Below, piece after piece: positions 21,614 to 34,500 of a stretch of 64,000 bases of DNA. Source of the DNA: Rhizoclosmatium globosum. Its lineage: Eukaryota > Chytridiomycota > Chytridiomycetes > Chytridiales > Chytriomycetaceae. The first letter of the stretch is position 1. Every line of letters begins with the position of its first letter. The position numbers and the translations under genes were made by a program. The stretch spans positions 372,001 through 436,000 of the forward strand of contig MCGO01000011.1 in assembly GCA_002104985.1 (NCBI GenBank). The letters are read 5' to 3'. The notes below the pieces were generated by a model, which saw only the letters and a list, made by a program, of their open reading frames with translations, was not told where the DNA came from and ran no database searches.

Positions 21614-24600
21614 TTATTTACGAGCTGTAGGTTTGGCAAAATTGCTTCGATTCTGTTCAGCCTCTTTCACCATCTTCTGGCCTTCCATGGCCAGTTTTTG
21701 AACGCGTAGTTTCATGTCCGGGAAATCGCTTATAACGACGTGGAAGTCTTTGTGTGTCAGCCGATACATTACAGTAGGCATAGCAGCTTGTACAGTTGCG
21801 GTTCTTAGCACTCTCGTTATAAGCGCGACTTCTATAAAGATTTATACAATCAGTACGGTTTCTTATCATAAGTGGAAACCATGCCTCCAATATAAGCGCC
21901 GTCGTATAAGCTAACGACTTTAACTCCGTTGATGAACACATTCACTTTCCCGGACAAAATAAAGTACATATCATGACCTGAGTCGCCTTGTTTTGTAACA
22001 TAATCCCCTGGAATGAAATAGTGTGCGTGTAGGACAGTTGCAAGGCGATAGAAGAAGATCTCATCACGTCCATCATTTTCTTCACGTCGAAGGAATGGTA
22101 CCTTTTCAATAAGAAAGCGCGTGTTATGAAGAGAGATATCCTAACCAAAGTATTAGTTTCTTCAACGTGGAATCGGGAAATATTACAGCTCGCAATGATT
22201 CATTCATATCACTGAGGAGTGAATCTTCCTCAAAGTATTTCCCTCGGTACTTGATTTCATAATAACTGATGAGTTTGTCCTTGGTTTCTTCGTCGAGTTT
22301 CTTCCATTCAACGTAATCAAGCAATTCTTCCATCTTTTGGTTGTACAATCGACCGGACGGGTTTAATGACATGGCAGCCGATGATATAGATCCAAGGAAC
22401 GCAGCGTATATGGACGCTCCGACGATAATAAACAGTGTTGCAATCACTTGTTCTGTCATTGTTTGTGGCCTATAAAACTCTTTTTAATACCAAATCAACG
22501 GAGTGATAGCATACTTGAAAGACATTGGAAACATATTACCCACGGCCTGAAAATACGTCCAGCTATACAGCTGACCCAATGTTGCACCCTCAAACTCAGG
22601 CCAAAGTGACTTCCAACCAACAAAATCATAATAGCTTCCAGCCAAGTAGATTGTGCACGCATTGAAGTGGATATAATAAAAAATCAAAACTGCTATAGGA
22701 ATCACTTTCGATATTCCCATTCCTGCCATTTGCTCCAATTTATGCTTCAGCTTCCTGAAAATGGCACAGCGTTTGATGATATTAGGTAGCTCTAGAAATC
22801 GGAATAATCGTAAAAGAAGAAAGTACGACGAGTTCGGCGTAGACTGGAAAAAAACTTCAAACGGAATCTACAATTTTGTTAATGTCAAAGCAAGAGACGA
22901 ATACTCTCAACTGTGGCGATCAAGTCCGGTATTAATTGAAACTTAAGCCAATCTTCAAGCCATATCGAAAGACTTGGTCGCATGGATTCATATTCGCGGA
23001 AACTGCTCATTGGACTTGTATTTTGTGACTGAGGAGTAACCATTGTTACCAGCGAATTTGCGGAAAATATAATTGTAAGGCTTCAAATTTTGATAAGTCA
23101 ATACGCCCAGGGGACAAATACCGAGCTTACAAAGATGTAATCCAGATTGAATGACTCAAGTTGAAGGCGATTGTATAGGGTATCATCCATAGACATACAA
23201 AGTACAAGATTGTAATGATGAAATCCCATCCTGTGTTGAAATAACTTTTTGGATGCAGTCCATTGATTCCAAACTGTATAGATTCAAAATCTTCTTCCTC
23301 GAACTGGTCAAGCTCGAGTTTCCGTCCCTTATTGTCGAATGCAGGCAGCAAGAAACAGACCAAGTAGGTTTGATAGACGGCACGAAAACGAAGATCGCTT
23401 TTTGTTGGTGAATCGTCTTGCTGGAAGTCCATTTTCTCTGAAACACGATCAGCATTTTCGACATTGATTGCAATATGCGCAGAAGGAGTAAACGACACAG
23501 TTTGAGGCTGTTCCACTTCGCTTCTGCGATTGTTACTACTGAGTCGACCAGAAATGGCCGGAATCCCAAGTGGGGCAACTCGATTATCCAACTCCTCTTC
23601 TGTACCGGCACTTATCATCCTTCGAATATTTCGATCGGTCGAAGCTCCAACGTTGTTCATCGGCAATGAACCAGATGAAGACTCAAACAACATTTCTCCA
23701 ACAACCAATGGACTCTTTACAGCTACAGCAACACCCTTAAGCTCATTCCCAAAATGCCGAGAGCCCGTCCCAGACCCCATCGAAGCACCCACCCCAATTC
23801 CATCTGCACTCTTCTTCATTTTCGCGTTCTTGAGCATAGCAAGCCGTGCGGCCACATTCTCCTGCCTTCCCTCACCATCAGACCGATCACCCTTCTTCCC
23901 CCGTTTCTCCAAACTATCTTGACTATGCACTCCACCACCACCCCGCTGATGCGCACCCATAGTCTTCGCCCGCAACAACGACCCATACTCCACTACACCA
24001 ACAACCTCCCCACCACTGCCTCCAGCCCCATAATCCACCGACTTACGCGTTTTATCGCTTCCCCGCCGAGAAACGTCCATGGACCCTGTGGTTCCCGCGT
24101 TGTGGTCGATACTGCTACGGTGGCTGTATGATCCGTCTCCACTTGTGATTGTGTCGAGGGAGTAGTGTGCAGGTATGGGCGGGACTTCAGGGGCGCCTGC
24201 GAAGCGGTGGTCGATTGAGTCGCGGGACGCTGTGTGGGAGGATGGGGAGGAAAGGTCGTGGAGGGAAGTGCTTTGGGTTCGTGGAGCTGGATAATCTGTT
24301 GGGAAAGATCTTTCGGAAATGTTGATGGACGGGGGTAAGGATTGGGAAGATGAATTTGCGATGGAGAGGGTTGTTGTTTGTTGGGGTTGGGTTTGTTGTT
24401 GAGGGTTTATGTCAGTGGAGGACGGGATGGAGCCGCTGGATATGTTGTTTCGAGACGATTTTCGGATGGAACTTCGTTGGCTTTTGGGGAGTTTCAAGTT
24501 GGGTTGGTTCCCTGTGCTCAGTCGTGGTTGAGGGACAAGAGTCGCGTTTTGAGAAAATTGGTTGATTGTTAGGGTGTTTCCGAGACTTGTCCGCGGAAGT

Positions 24601-25418
24601 AGCATTCGAGCCAGTCGCTTGTGTAACGAGTCTGTAGATTTTGTGGGGCCTTTTGATGACGAAAGGGAAGGAGTGGGCTCATCTTTGATGGGTTCTTTGA
24701 CAATTTGGCGCGTTGACTTGATTGTGGCTATTGATTGCATCATGGGGCTTCGGAGGTGGGGAGATTGAAGAGAGGGTGAGTTGAGGTTATTCTTGCTACC
24801 ATGGGCACTGCTTTTTGCTGTCCGCATATGTCTAATGCTTGCTTTACTCACACGGCGTTTCGATTGAATACCTGATGTTGGGGCTGTTGGAGTTAGCTCT
24901 GATCCCTCCGCGGTGACAAGTAGCTCTTGCTTAGACTTCGAAACCGAGACACGGCTACTGCTTTGATTTCCAGTAAAACCAGTGAAATAACTTGCGCGTC
25001 TAGAGCCTCGTCGTTGATATAGGTTCGAAGTGCTCTTGTCCGCAAACACGTTAATAGTATTACTCCTATTCACTTCTGCGTCGACGAAGTAATCCGCACC
25101 AGTCCACCGTAAACCCAAATCAACATGAGACTTTGACATATCAGTTGTTTCAGTGTCTGCGCCGTGCTTCTGTTGTCCGATTCCGGCATGATATGAAGAA
25201 GGCCGAGCACTCGTCGCTGCACTGGTAGTCATCGGACTCGAAAGTCGTTTTGTCAAGATTCCGTGATTTGAGTCTGTACAGATTCCGCCCAACATTGTAA
25301 CAAGTTTTTCAGTTTTGGCCATGAGTTCTAGCCGGAGTTCCAACACATCTGCAAGAAGACACGCGTTGAAATCAATACAACTGGCTGAGCTGCAAGGGTG
25401 CGTCGTATGTGGCGTCAT
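21614..25418 (-). CDS. HCN/CNG-like channel with cyclic-nucleotide-binding domain and atypical pore
   Basis: A long disordered N terminus (about 650 residues, Ser/Thr-rich) precedes a six-helix channel core. S1 is WDFIITILYFVCLWMIPYTI; an S2-like segment SFLTIIFSANSLVTM follows a splice junction; S3 is WLKFQLIPDLIATIPF; S4 is YFLLLRLFRFLELPNIIKR; S5 is VIPIAVLIFYYIHFNACTIY. The pore helix YSWTYFQAVGNMFPMSFK is followed by S6 VIATLFIIVGASIYAAFLG, a C-linker (LISYYEIKYRGKYFEEDSL) and a CNBD (YVTKQGDSGHDMYFILSGK), whose phosphate cassette EVALITRVLRTATVQA keeps the key Glu and Arg. The selectivity filter is Ser-Phe-Lys instead of GYG. The last intron (21832-21884) appears to be GC-AG. The start is the first in-frame ATG; a 5' exon beginning at 25572 is possible. 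Confidence 0.85.
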
Positions 25419-25803
25419 ATTTGAAGCCGTTGGTGGTGAGTTGTAAATCTCTTTCAACGCAAATCTTGTTGCGAAAGGGTGAGTGGATGAAATTCCAAAG
25501 TTGGGGAAATACCTTTAATAATGTTAAATTTTGGCGTGAATGTAAAAATGTTTGGTTTGAAACTTGGTCCATCTGGATTCTACCATAACCGTTGAAGGCG
25601 AATGAGTTCTATTCTAGTTGGAATCTGTTCCTTACGGCATCTGGACCATGAGTACTTATCTACGCCACTTTCGTTTTACTAATTTTTTGCATGAGTCTTT
25701 TCCTTTTTGAAGACTCCTTTTCTGCCCCCCATGTGGAAATTGTCAGCGTGCACATCTCACCTTTTTGATAAAGAAAAGCACACGAAACCAACGTCATCGC
25801 AAC
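25419..25803. promoter_or_regulatory. Divergent upstream region of the channel and GUT2 genes
   Basis: About 385 bp. The minus strand holds a short ORF from 25572 (MDQVSNQTFLHSRQNLTLLK) that could be a 5' exon of the channel gene, joined at the ATTTACAACTCACC acceptor. Nothing else is recognisable. Confidence 0.3.
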
Positions 25804-28543
25804 ATGTCGCGGATCTTCCAACTGGGCACGCGCGGACGCGTTGCCGCCGCCGCCGCCGCTGTTGCCTCCGGGGTGTCAGCTGTTGTAGTGTACCACGTGA
25901 CGAGCGGTGGTCCCGGGCGCGTGGCCTTCGACTCGTTTGTGCCGTCGCCGCCGTCGCAGCTTTGGACGCCACCGACGCGCAACGAAATGCTTGCGGCGCT
26001 TGGCTCTCCCGCGGCGGCGAAGGCGTCGCCGGCCACGAAGAAAGTCGATGAATTCGATCTTTTGATTTGCGGTGGCGGGGCGACCGGCGTTGGCTGTGCC
26101 TTGGACGCCGCGACTCGCGGCCTCAAAGTGGCTCTGGTTGAGCGCGACGACTTTGCCGCGGGTGCGTAACGTGTTCTGTCTGTTGGCGTGTCTCTGGGTC
26201 TCGTTTAAACTCTTCAAAAAACAGGCACTTCTTCCAGATCTACAAAACTAGTCCATGGCGGTGTGCGCTACCTCGAAAAGGCTTTCAAAGAACTCGATAT
26301 TGAACAGTACAAACTCGTTGTCGAGGCTCTCCATGAACGCAGCATCTTTTTGAAGATTGCTCCCTACCTCTCCTACCAACTCCCAATCATGCTTCCCGTC
26401 TACTCTTACTGGAAAATGCCCTACTATTTCGTCGGTGCGAAGGCTTACGAGTTCCTTGCTGGTTCTGAGGGAATTTCTCCTTCGTACTTTGTCGGAAAGC
26501 GGAAAGCTCTCGAGGCTTTCCCAATGCTGAAATCTGATAACCTTGTCGGTGCAATGATTTACTATGATGGTTCGTATTCAAAAGCGCAAAGAGATGGAGA
26601 TAAGAGACAAAAGATCTTGAAGAACTGGAATGAGGGGATTCCATGAAAATCAGATCTACACAGAACTTACAAACGACACCAATGCTCTCTTGTATCCAAC
26701 TTTGTGAAAACTGAGAACACGCTGGAGATAAGGCGAGATGTATTATTAACGCGAAGCACGTGTGTCAAAGAATGTTCACTCACATTTGTCAGCCATATCA
26801 ACTTCTAATATTACATCTTAAACATTAAGGTGCCCACAATGACTCTCGTATGAACCTTGCTATCGGTCTTACAGCAATTGCTCATGGAGCAGTTGTTGCA
26901 AACCATGTGGAAGTTGTTGAACTTGTGAAGAAACGTCGCAACTTTTTCGGAAAGAAAGCAATTGGCGAGCAAGAGATTTGTGGTGCTATTGTTCGGGATA
27001 CTCTGACAGGAGCTACATGGACTGTGAAAGCAAAGGTGTGAACTAAAGATCTTTCCCAACCACGGATCGATCATACAGAAACTAAGAACCAATCAATTAG
27101 GGTGTCATTAATGCTACTGGCCCCTTCTCTGACGGTTTGCGCAAACTGGATACTGGGTTCACGACAAAAGACATTGTCGCACCAAGTGCCGGTGTTCACA
27201 TTATTCTTCCAAACTACTTTAGCCCCCAAAATATGGGCCTCATTGATCCGGAGACGAGTGACGGCCGTGTCATTTTCTTTTTGCCATGGCAAGGAAATGT
27301 AATTGCCGGAACTACTGGTTAGCTTTGTCATAATTTTTATTCCTGTTCACCAATCCCTAATCGGTTTACACCCAACAGACTCTCCTACTACTGTTGAAGC
27401 GAACCCCATGCCCTCTGAAGAAGATATTACTTGGATCCTCAAAGAAGTTGGAAATTACCTGGACCCAGGAATCAAAGTCCGTCGTGGAGACGTTCTCGCC
27501 GCCTGGTCGGGAATTCGTCCTCTCGTACGCGACCCTGCAGCTAAAAATACTGCAGCCCTTGTTCGTAACCATATGATTAACGTGTCGGAATCTGGACTTC
27601 TCACTATTGCTGGTGGAAAATGGACAACTTACCGTGCCATGGCTCAAGAAACCATCGACATTGCTGTACAAGAATTTGGACTCACCCACGCTGGCCCTTG
27701 TGTCACTGAAAAGACAAAGTTAGTCGGAACTGAGGGATGGAGTCCTAACATGTTTGTCAAGCTCATTCAAAACTTTGGTCTTGAGACGGAAGTTGCACAG
27801 CACCTTGCTGACAGTTATGGAAGCCAAGCCTGGGCTGTTGCAAGTATGGCAAGCATGACTGGTCTCCGATGGCCGATTCATGGAAAGAAACTGTCACCAC
27901 AGTATCCATACATTGAAGCGGAAGTACGATACGCTGTCAGAAGAGAATATGCTTGTACTGCAGTCGTGAGTATTGTTTAAAAAATAATAATTATGTCAAT
28001 CTAAAAAACCTTTCCTCTCAATAGGATGTCCTTGCACGCCGAACCCGTCTCGCAATGCTCAACGCCCAAGCCGCCAAAGAAGCCCTGCCACGTGTTATCG
28101 AAATCATGACAGCCGAACTGGGATGGACACGTGACCGTCAAGCAAAGGAATACAAAGCGGCTCTTGAGTTCCTCAACTGCATGGGTCTCGCATACCTCGA
28201 AAATGCAAGCGCAGAAGACCAGACCTACTACACACGAAACTACTTTGTCCCAGAGGAGTTGAGCAAGTACCAAACAGAGTTCAACCGATGGGTTTCAAAG
28301 GGAGACGGCCGAATCCGGACACAGGACCTGGGGCGAGTGCTGAAGGCCTTGGGAATTGATTCTGCTGGCGCGGAAGGAATTTTGAAGGGTTTGGAGGTGG
28401 AAGTGAAGGGAAGTTTGGAGTTCGGAGAGTTTTTGGAAGTGTTGAGTACCATCAAGGAGGAGAAGTTGATGAGCAAGTTGAATGTTGGTGTGGTTGCTGA
28501 GAGAGATGTGATCACTACTTCTCGTTCAGGAGGAGGTGTTTGA
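25804..28543 (+). CDS. GUT2: Mitochondrial FAD-dependent glycerol-3-phosphate dehydrogenase
   Basis: It oxidises glycerol-3-phosphate to DHAP at the outer face of the inner mitochondrial membrane and passes electrons to ubiquinone. The N terminus is an Arg/Ala-rich presequence with a hydrophobic stretch ([20 protein letters not shown]). The FAD-binding motif is [19 protein letters not shown] and then [19 protein letters not shown] across intron 1. Later blocks are [56 protein letters not shown] and [16 protein letters not shown]. The C-terminal 'DAO_C' region ([12 protein letters not shown]) is followed by an EF-hand-like pair whose loops lack the usual acidic positions. About six introns; one (about 26567-26829) is unusually long at about 260 bp. 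Length about 660 residues, normal for the family. Confidence 0.93.
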
Positions 28544-29812
28544 TTGGGGGTGATGTTGACGAGTTTCTCTTTTTTGTTTCTTATTTCTGAATTTGCCTTT
28601 AATTTCGCTTATTTTATGCTTTCTTCATGGTTGATCAGAAGCTTCTCCTTTTATCTGGCAGATTCTTTTGTTTGTCTTCGAATTATTCTGTTCTCTCCTG
28701 AGTCTGAAGAACCAATGTGCAGTGACGAAACGAATAATTTCATTTCAACAAACGTACGTAATATTCCAAATTAGCAAATAACTAGATTGTTAAGATTTTC
28801 TTGCGCTCCTTTGTTTGTATTTCTTGGCAAAAAATCACACTGAAAACAGTACGTCCCTGATGCGGTTCGTTCAGAACGCTAGGCCTCATGTTTGATACCC
28901 GCAAAGCCATATTGAGTCACTGTTATGCTACTTTCGCCGCTAGATAGGAATCAGTTTCAATATTGGCATCAACAAAAATTGGTGAAGACGAGATAATAAC
29001 AACATGCTCTGCTTTATAACTGCTTTATCCTTTGAGTGTCGAGCCGAGTACACTACCTGGACTTTTTAGTTGTTCGTGGATTTCAGCAGTGGTTCACATC
29101 ATCGTCTGAGGGAGTAATTTCAAATCAACTTCAACAGCACACTTATTAGTGCCTATTTCATTCCATTGCAAAGTCGTCCATTATGTCCAATTGAAAACAC
29201 TATTGTTTTATAAGACAGCGTTCAAATTGTGTTTTTCCTTCATCGTTCCAGGCGCGCTGAAACGATATTAAAAATCAAAAACCACTGATGGCAATAACTG
29301 ATGAAGTTGAAATCAATGGGGACTCCTAAGTGGGATGGAAAGATTCTGACTGATCAGACTAATCTTTGGCTACTACATTTTTTACAACAGCCCGAATGTA
29401 CAGCTGGCAAAATACACTGTTTCCATAGTTCACATATGTGCTATGATACGTTCGTCTCCAGGTCATCAATTACCAAAACTTCAATCTCCCTTCGTTCAGC
29501 GTGTGCGGGTTTGGAGATGTAAATTGTATCATGCGCCAAAACAAGGAGAAAGCACTGAAGTATCATGATTCCCCAAAGAAACACTTTGATGTACATTGGT
29601 CCGTGGAAGCCTTTTCTATTTCTGATTGCCAAGAACTCCTAAAGAGAAACTGAGAAGAAGATCATCTCTCTTATAATCATTTTTGACTACGTTATTCTTC
29701 CATTCTAGTTTAGTTTATTATTAGGTTTTCCTTTTCGTTCTATATTTCTTGGCATCCTGAAAATCTGAGCAGCCTCCACCAACCAATACTCTTCCTTCTT
29801 GACGAGCTTGGA
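28544..29812. other. Gene-poor interval between GUT2 and the WOPR gene
   Basis: About 1.27 kb, AT-rich, without a convincing complete gene. The first part contains the GUT2 3' UTR. The only coding-like signal is an exon-like ORF on the minus strand near 29441-29643. No tRNA-like fold or repeat was seen. Confidence 0.5.
29441..29643 (-). pseudogene. Orphan exon-like ORF with one transmembrane segment (possible gene remnant)
   Basis: On the minus strand, a good acceptor-like sequence (TTTCTCTTTAG at about 29644) leads into EFLAIRNRKGFHGPMYIKVF, then a hydrophobic segment (LWGIMILQCFLLVLAHDTI) and a charged tail before a stop at 29441. This looks like an internal or last exon of a membrane-receptor gene, but no matching upstream exons are visible. 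It may be a decayed gene, a small orphan gene, or chance. I do not recognise the family. Confidence 0.25.
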
Positions 29813-31487
29813 ATGACCACACCATCACAGTCCTACTATCCTAAACATAATATGCAAAATCATGATGGCTACATAGGAGCAAGCGGAAGCGAAGCCGACG
29901 CTTCAACGACGACACCGGCAGAACAATGCAGGGTCGGTCTATCCATCGCAGACTTGATCTCAGACGACGAAAACGAGCAACTGGATCATAAATCGAATGG
30001 CCGTGTACTAGAAGAAGTCGAACGAGACTTGTCGAGCCATGATGAACATATTGACATGGATTCTCATTCAGGCAGCACAGTTGACAGAAGCTCAGAGTTG
30101 CTCCCTACGTCACTCGGAGAAAGCGTTAAACATCATATTCCTGACGCTGGTAGTTCCAGGGATGAAAGCCATCCACACGAAACATTTTTTGGATTTATCA
30201 AGGAACCGATGGACGCTCTCCTGATTGTTGAAGCCTGTATAAGAGGAATATTAGTGTCTGTTGACAAAGTCCCATCTGAGTCATCGGAGGTTTTTCATAT
30301 CCGGAGCGGATCAATAGTAGTGTTTCAAGAGAGCTCAAAGCGCTGGAGGGTAAATAAACCTTCACTCAACAATTCTAATACCATAATAAATTTAGGATGG
30401 TCGAAAATGGTCTCCTTCCCGTGTCCATGGTCCATTTCTGTTGTATAGGCACGTTAATTTTCCTAAACTTACGTAATACTTACTAAAACCATACTTCAGA
30501 GAGGTTGAGCCCACAAAACGCGCTCCTGAGCCACGAAAGTCCAAACCTACGCATATTCTTGACACAAGGATACCTGGCCTGGAACCAACATATAGTTTCA
30601 AAACTCTGAAGCAAAATACACGACTCGTTCCAGACGGATTGACTAAACGGACGATCACATTGAAAGGAAGTGATGGAATACGGCATCGTGTTATTTCATA
30701 CTATGCTCGAGACGACGTGATAAATATGTATGCTCCACCGATAGACGCTTCGAGTAACGAAAGACTGAAGTTCAGAACGCCCTCTGAAACTCCGCAGCTG
30801 AATTCTTTGCTGAATGATTCAGCCATAGATTTGAAAGCACTTTTGGCTGAATCAATTGATATGGAGAAGTATGCGTCTGAAATGGCAATCGCCAAGAAGC
30901 AACGAAAAGAAGAAACTATCAAGGCAGTTGCCAGACATGCATTTGGGTATGAAGATGATGATGGTGAAGGTGATATTAGGGGCTCCAATGTGTCTCCTGC
31001 AAAACGAACTAAGCGGCCTACTTCCACTGTATCTCCTTCGCGACGACGACCTTCAGAAGAGGTTTATCCACCTCCAATGTCAAAGCTCTCAAATACAAAC
31101 GTAGCTCAATCATCGCTTGCTTCTTCGACATATTATCCCCAGCAATTTCACCATCAACTGCCTTCGGTACATACAATGATCGCACAATCGCCAGTCCAGC
31201 CTCCTCCCCACTTATATCAACCGCAAAGTATACCGTATCAAGTTTATCAAAGTCCTCACTATATGGGGTCATATATGCCTGCTCCGTATTCTTATATCCA
31301 ACCGCAACCAGCGTATCTTCCACCTCCCGTGGGATATCCGTACTATGGTATCGATAGTCATCCACCAGTTGCTCAGGCGGCGCCAGTGGTACAAATGCCT
31401 TTAGATCTTGGAAGAACTGGAACGCCGAACGCGATTGGTCACACACATCCGGAGTCAGACACTCAAAAAAAGGAATTCAACAAATAA
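29813..31487 (+). CDS. WOPR-domain (Gti1/Pac2 family) transcription regulator
   Basis: WOPR proteins (Wor1, Ryp1, Gti1, Pac2) are fungus-specific DNA-binding regulators of morphological switching and nutrient response. After a polar N terminus, WOPR part 1 reads ETFFGFIKEPMDALLIVEAC, IRSGSIVVFQESSKRW, then DGRKWSPSRVHGPFLLYRE across two introns. Part 2 reads TRLVPDGLTKRTITLKGSDG and IRHRVISYYARDDVINMY. Keeping the conserved YRE requires a GC-AG intron at 30449-30499; the alternative GT donor at 30443 would delete these residues. The rest is a low-complexity tail rich in Pro, Gln and Tyr, typical of activation regions. It converges on the importin gene with 22 bp between stop codons. Confidence 0.8.
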
Positions 31488-31509
31488 ATTATTTATTATT
31501 TGAACTTTA

Positions 31510-34500
31510 TCAAACACGAATTGAAGTACCGTATGATGTGTCTTGCAAGTTTCGGCATTTCAAGCCAAACTTCTTCACCAAGTCCTTAAAGGCTTTTGTT
31601 TGGGCCCTAAAGCAGTTTCAGCGACAGGAAATAATGCTTGCCTTCCAGAACTTACACCATCATTCCCTTCACAAACTCCTCTTTATCTTCTTTGTTGCAG
31701 TGTTGTGTGGGGAATCCATCGACTTGTAGGCAGCTCACAACCCAATGCTTTGCTTCATCCGGAAAATGATGGATAATACGGTGCAGTAAGTCCGCTATCG
31801 TTGGCCACATTGATGTCGGCAATCCACTTCCAAGGCTCTGTTCAAAACATCAGAACCTCAAACGTCCTAGTTATCGCCAAACTAACCATCAACAGAATTC
31901 GCACAACGTTCGCACCAATAGACCTGACTGCTCCGTTCAACATATCCTTACAATCTTTCGCCTCTACAGAATCCAAGCTCTCTGCCTCCATGGATTTCCC
32001 TGAGCGACGGTTTGATGAGGATGACTTTGCATTCACTTTCAACGATACCAAATCTCGAACAAACTCAAACACTGCCGTACAAGAAGCTCGTTCCTGCAAA
32101 GTCAACCCATTTGGCACAAGTGTTCCAAAAAGCATTTGTTGATGGTTCTGTGGCAGTTGAATGAGTGCCCATGGATGCGTGTTTAAAACTTTTGTTAGGA
32201 ATTTGAAGTAATATTCAATCAAATCGGGTCGTTCTGTCATTCCGCCATCAGCCAATAGAACCCTGAATGTGACTTCATTAACATCGTAGACACGTTGTGC
32301 CACCCATTGACGGACAGCTGATTTATCGCCAATAGATAGAATAGTGTCATTATTGGCATCAGACGGCTGTCCTTCCTTGACAGAGAGACAGAGCACGGTA
32401 AAGACACGTAGAATGATTGGGAATTGATTTGTTGAAAATGACTGAATCAATACGGCGGCCAATTTGGTTGGGTTGGGAGTGAACATAATGGGAATGGTTG
32501 TATCAAGAGTCATTCCAATCAGGCCACACACAATCTACACGATCTTCAGTACATTCGTAAGAAATCTAAGAACCTTACATCAATAGTTTCTTCATCTTGA
32601 GCAAAGACGTGAAACACGGCACCAATCGTCTCCCAAATCACGCCACTGAGTTGCCCCAAGTTTGCCTTTATCGATACATCAATTTGATCCATATTGAAGC
32701 CGCTATCAATTGGTGGCTGTTGAGTGGAGTCCATAGGCGTTGATTCATCCTCATCTTCATCCAAATATATACTGCCTTCACTTTTTTGGATTCCCTGACA
32801 GACTCCCTTGATAAGGCGCAAGAGATCACGCACAAGCATACGTTCGGCGACTTCAACCTCAGGTGGTTGTGATAACAGATTTGGGGAGGCAGCCAGAACT
32901 GCCAACGTTGTGCGAATCTCCGTAATCATAGATCCAGTCAAAGTCATCACATGTGGAAGCTGCTCATGGGGTGGAAGAGGCTCCAAGATGGACGATACAG
33001 CGCGAATTAAGCGGATTCGGTCAACGTTCTATAGAAGGAGTCAGAAAGTTTCAATAATGGCTCATTACTTGCATTCAATGAATTTTTAAGCTTCTCCCAA
33101 GCATCCAGCATATTTTTGGCGATGGGCCCAAGCTGTCGTCGACAAGTAGAACAAACTTGTTCCAAACTGTGAATCGCACCTGTCGTAATGTGTGGCGACA
33201 CACTCAATGAGTTCATCAGGAACGTTATCACAGGCAGCAGGTATGAAGGGTTCTTCGCCAACCAATTCGGATGACGCGCCTCGCCAATCAAAAGACAAAG
33301 AGTCAACCGAACTCTCCAAAATTGAGCTGGAAACTTGGAGACTTGTCCCATAATAGTATCGCCGAACACAATATGTAAATGTGGCGCATTATTCACGTGA
33401 ACTTCCTCGGCAATTGACTTAAGCGTGTATAATGTAGCTTCCAGTGCCTACCACGTAATTATTAGGGCGAATTGTAGAAGATGCGTTTTCAAACAAACCT
33501 GTCCATCTTCACCTTGTCCAGCGACAATCTCTTGGACTTGGCGAACAGCCAAAGGAACTAAAATTTCATACATTTGCACTCCAAGAACTCGGTGACACGA
33601 AAGAAGCGTTTCAGCCTTATCAATACGGTACACACGAAACTTGTCTCTCATATCCAAGCTCCATTCACTCAACGTTGATTCTCCTGGACGTTCAACTTTG
33701 GCTCGAACGACTCCAACTAGAGCCCCGAATACTTCTTTGGCAATGCCCCAAATTCGTTCCACAGAGCCCTCTGGAAAGCCACTCATATCCCATCCAGATG
33801 CAGAACTTCTGTTCAGAAAGCGTGTCGCAATGCGCGTTCCATCGAATGCTCCGGACCCATGAATAACTGGTTCATGAGTGACAGGATCTGTCGTTAAGTC
33901 CGGGCGGGCAGTTGTAGAAGGTGGTTGCAGAGGGATAACAGTGTCGTCCGTTAACGACTCTTGGAATTCGTACCAAAATTCGTTCGGTATCAAGCTTGAG
34001 AAGATTTAGGTCTTCTTCGTTCTTATAGTGAGAGAAAAAACGAACATACGATAGCTCTTCGTCCATTCCATAATATCCAGGGAATCCAGTAAACCGCAAC
34101 ATCATTTCAACGAGCCGTAATACGTCTTGAGAAGTGCCCAAATTTTTGATCATGTACTTTGGAAACGACTCTCCCAGTTGTGAAAGAAGTAAACAGAGAG
34201 TGTGACCAACCTCAGCATCCTCCTCTGTTTTTGCAGATGAATAAACGGTTGATTCTTATCAAGTACAAACCTTGTAGACACTTTTGATATTCCTCGAAAA
34301 CAACGCCTTGTGTGAGAACGGGTAAGAGCCCTTCGCATACGGTTTTTTCATGAACCAACAAGTCTTTGAATGTCAAGAGCTCAGTCAGCACTTGACATGA
34401 TATTTCGAATGTGGGGCGATATTGTATGTGCGTCGTAACGAGCGTAAGCAATGTGGGCATGGACCTAATGAAAGTAAGTCTTCTACCTCACCAAAGACTT

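Noticed and set aside
28855..28915. GGTTCG motif suggesting a tRNA B-box
   Set aside because: No matching A-box or acceptor stem could be found within 60-80 nt, and the arms do not pair.
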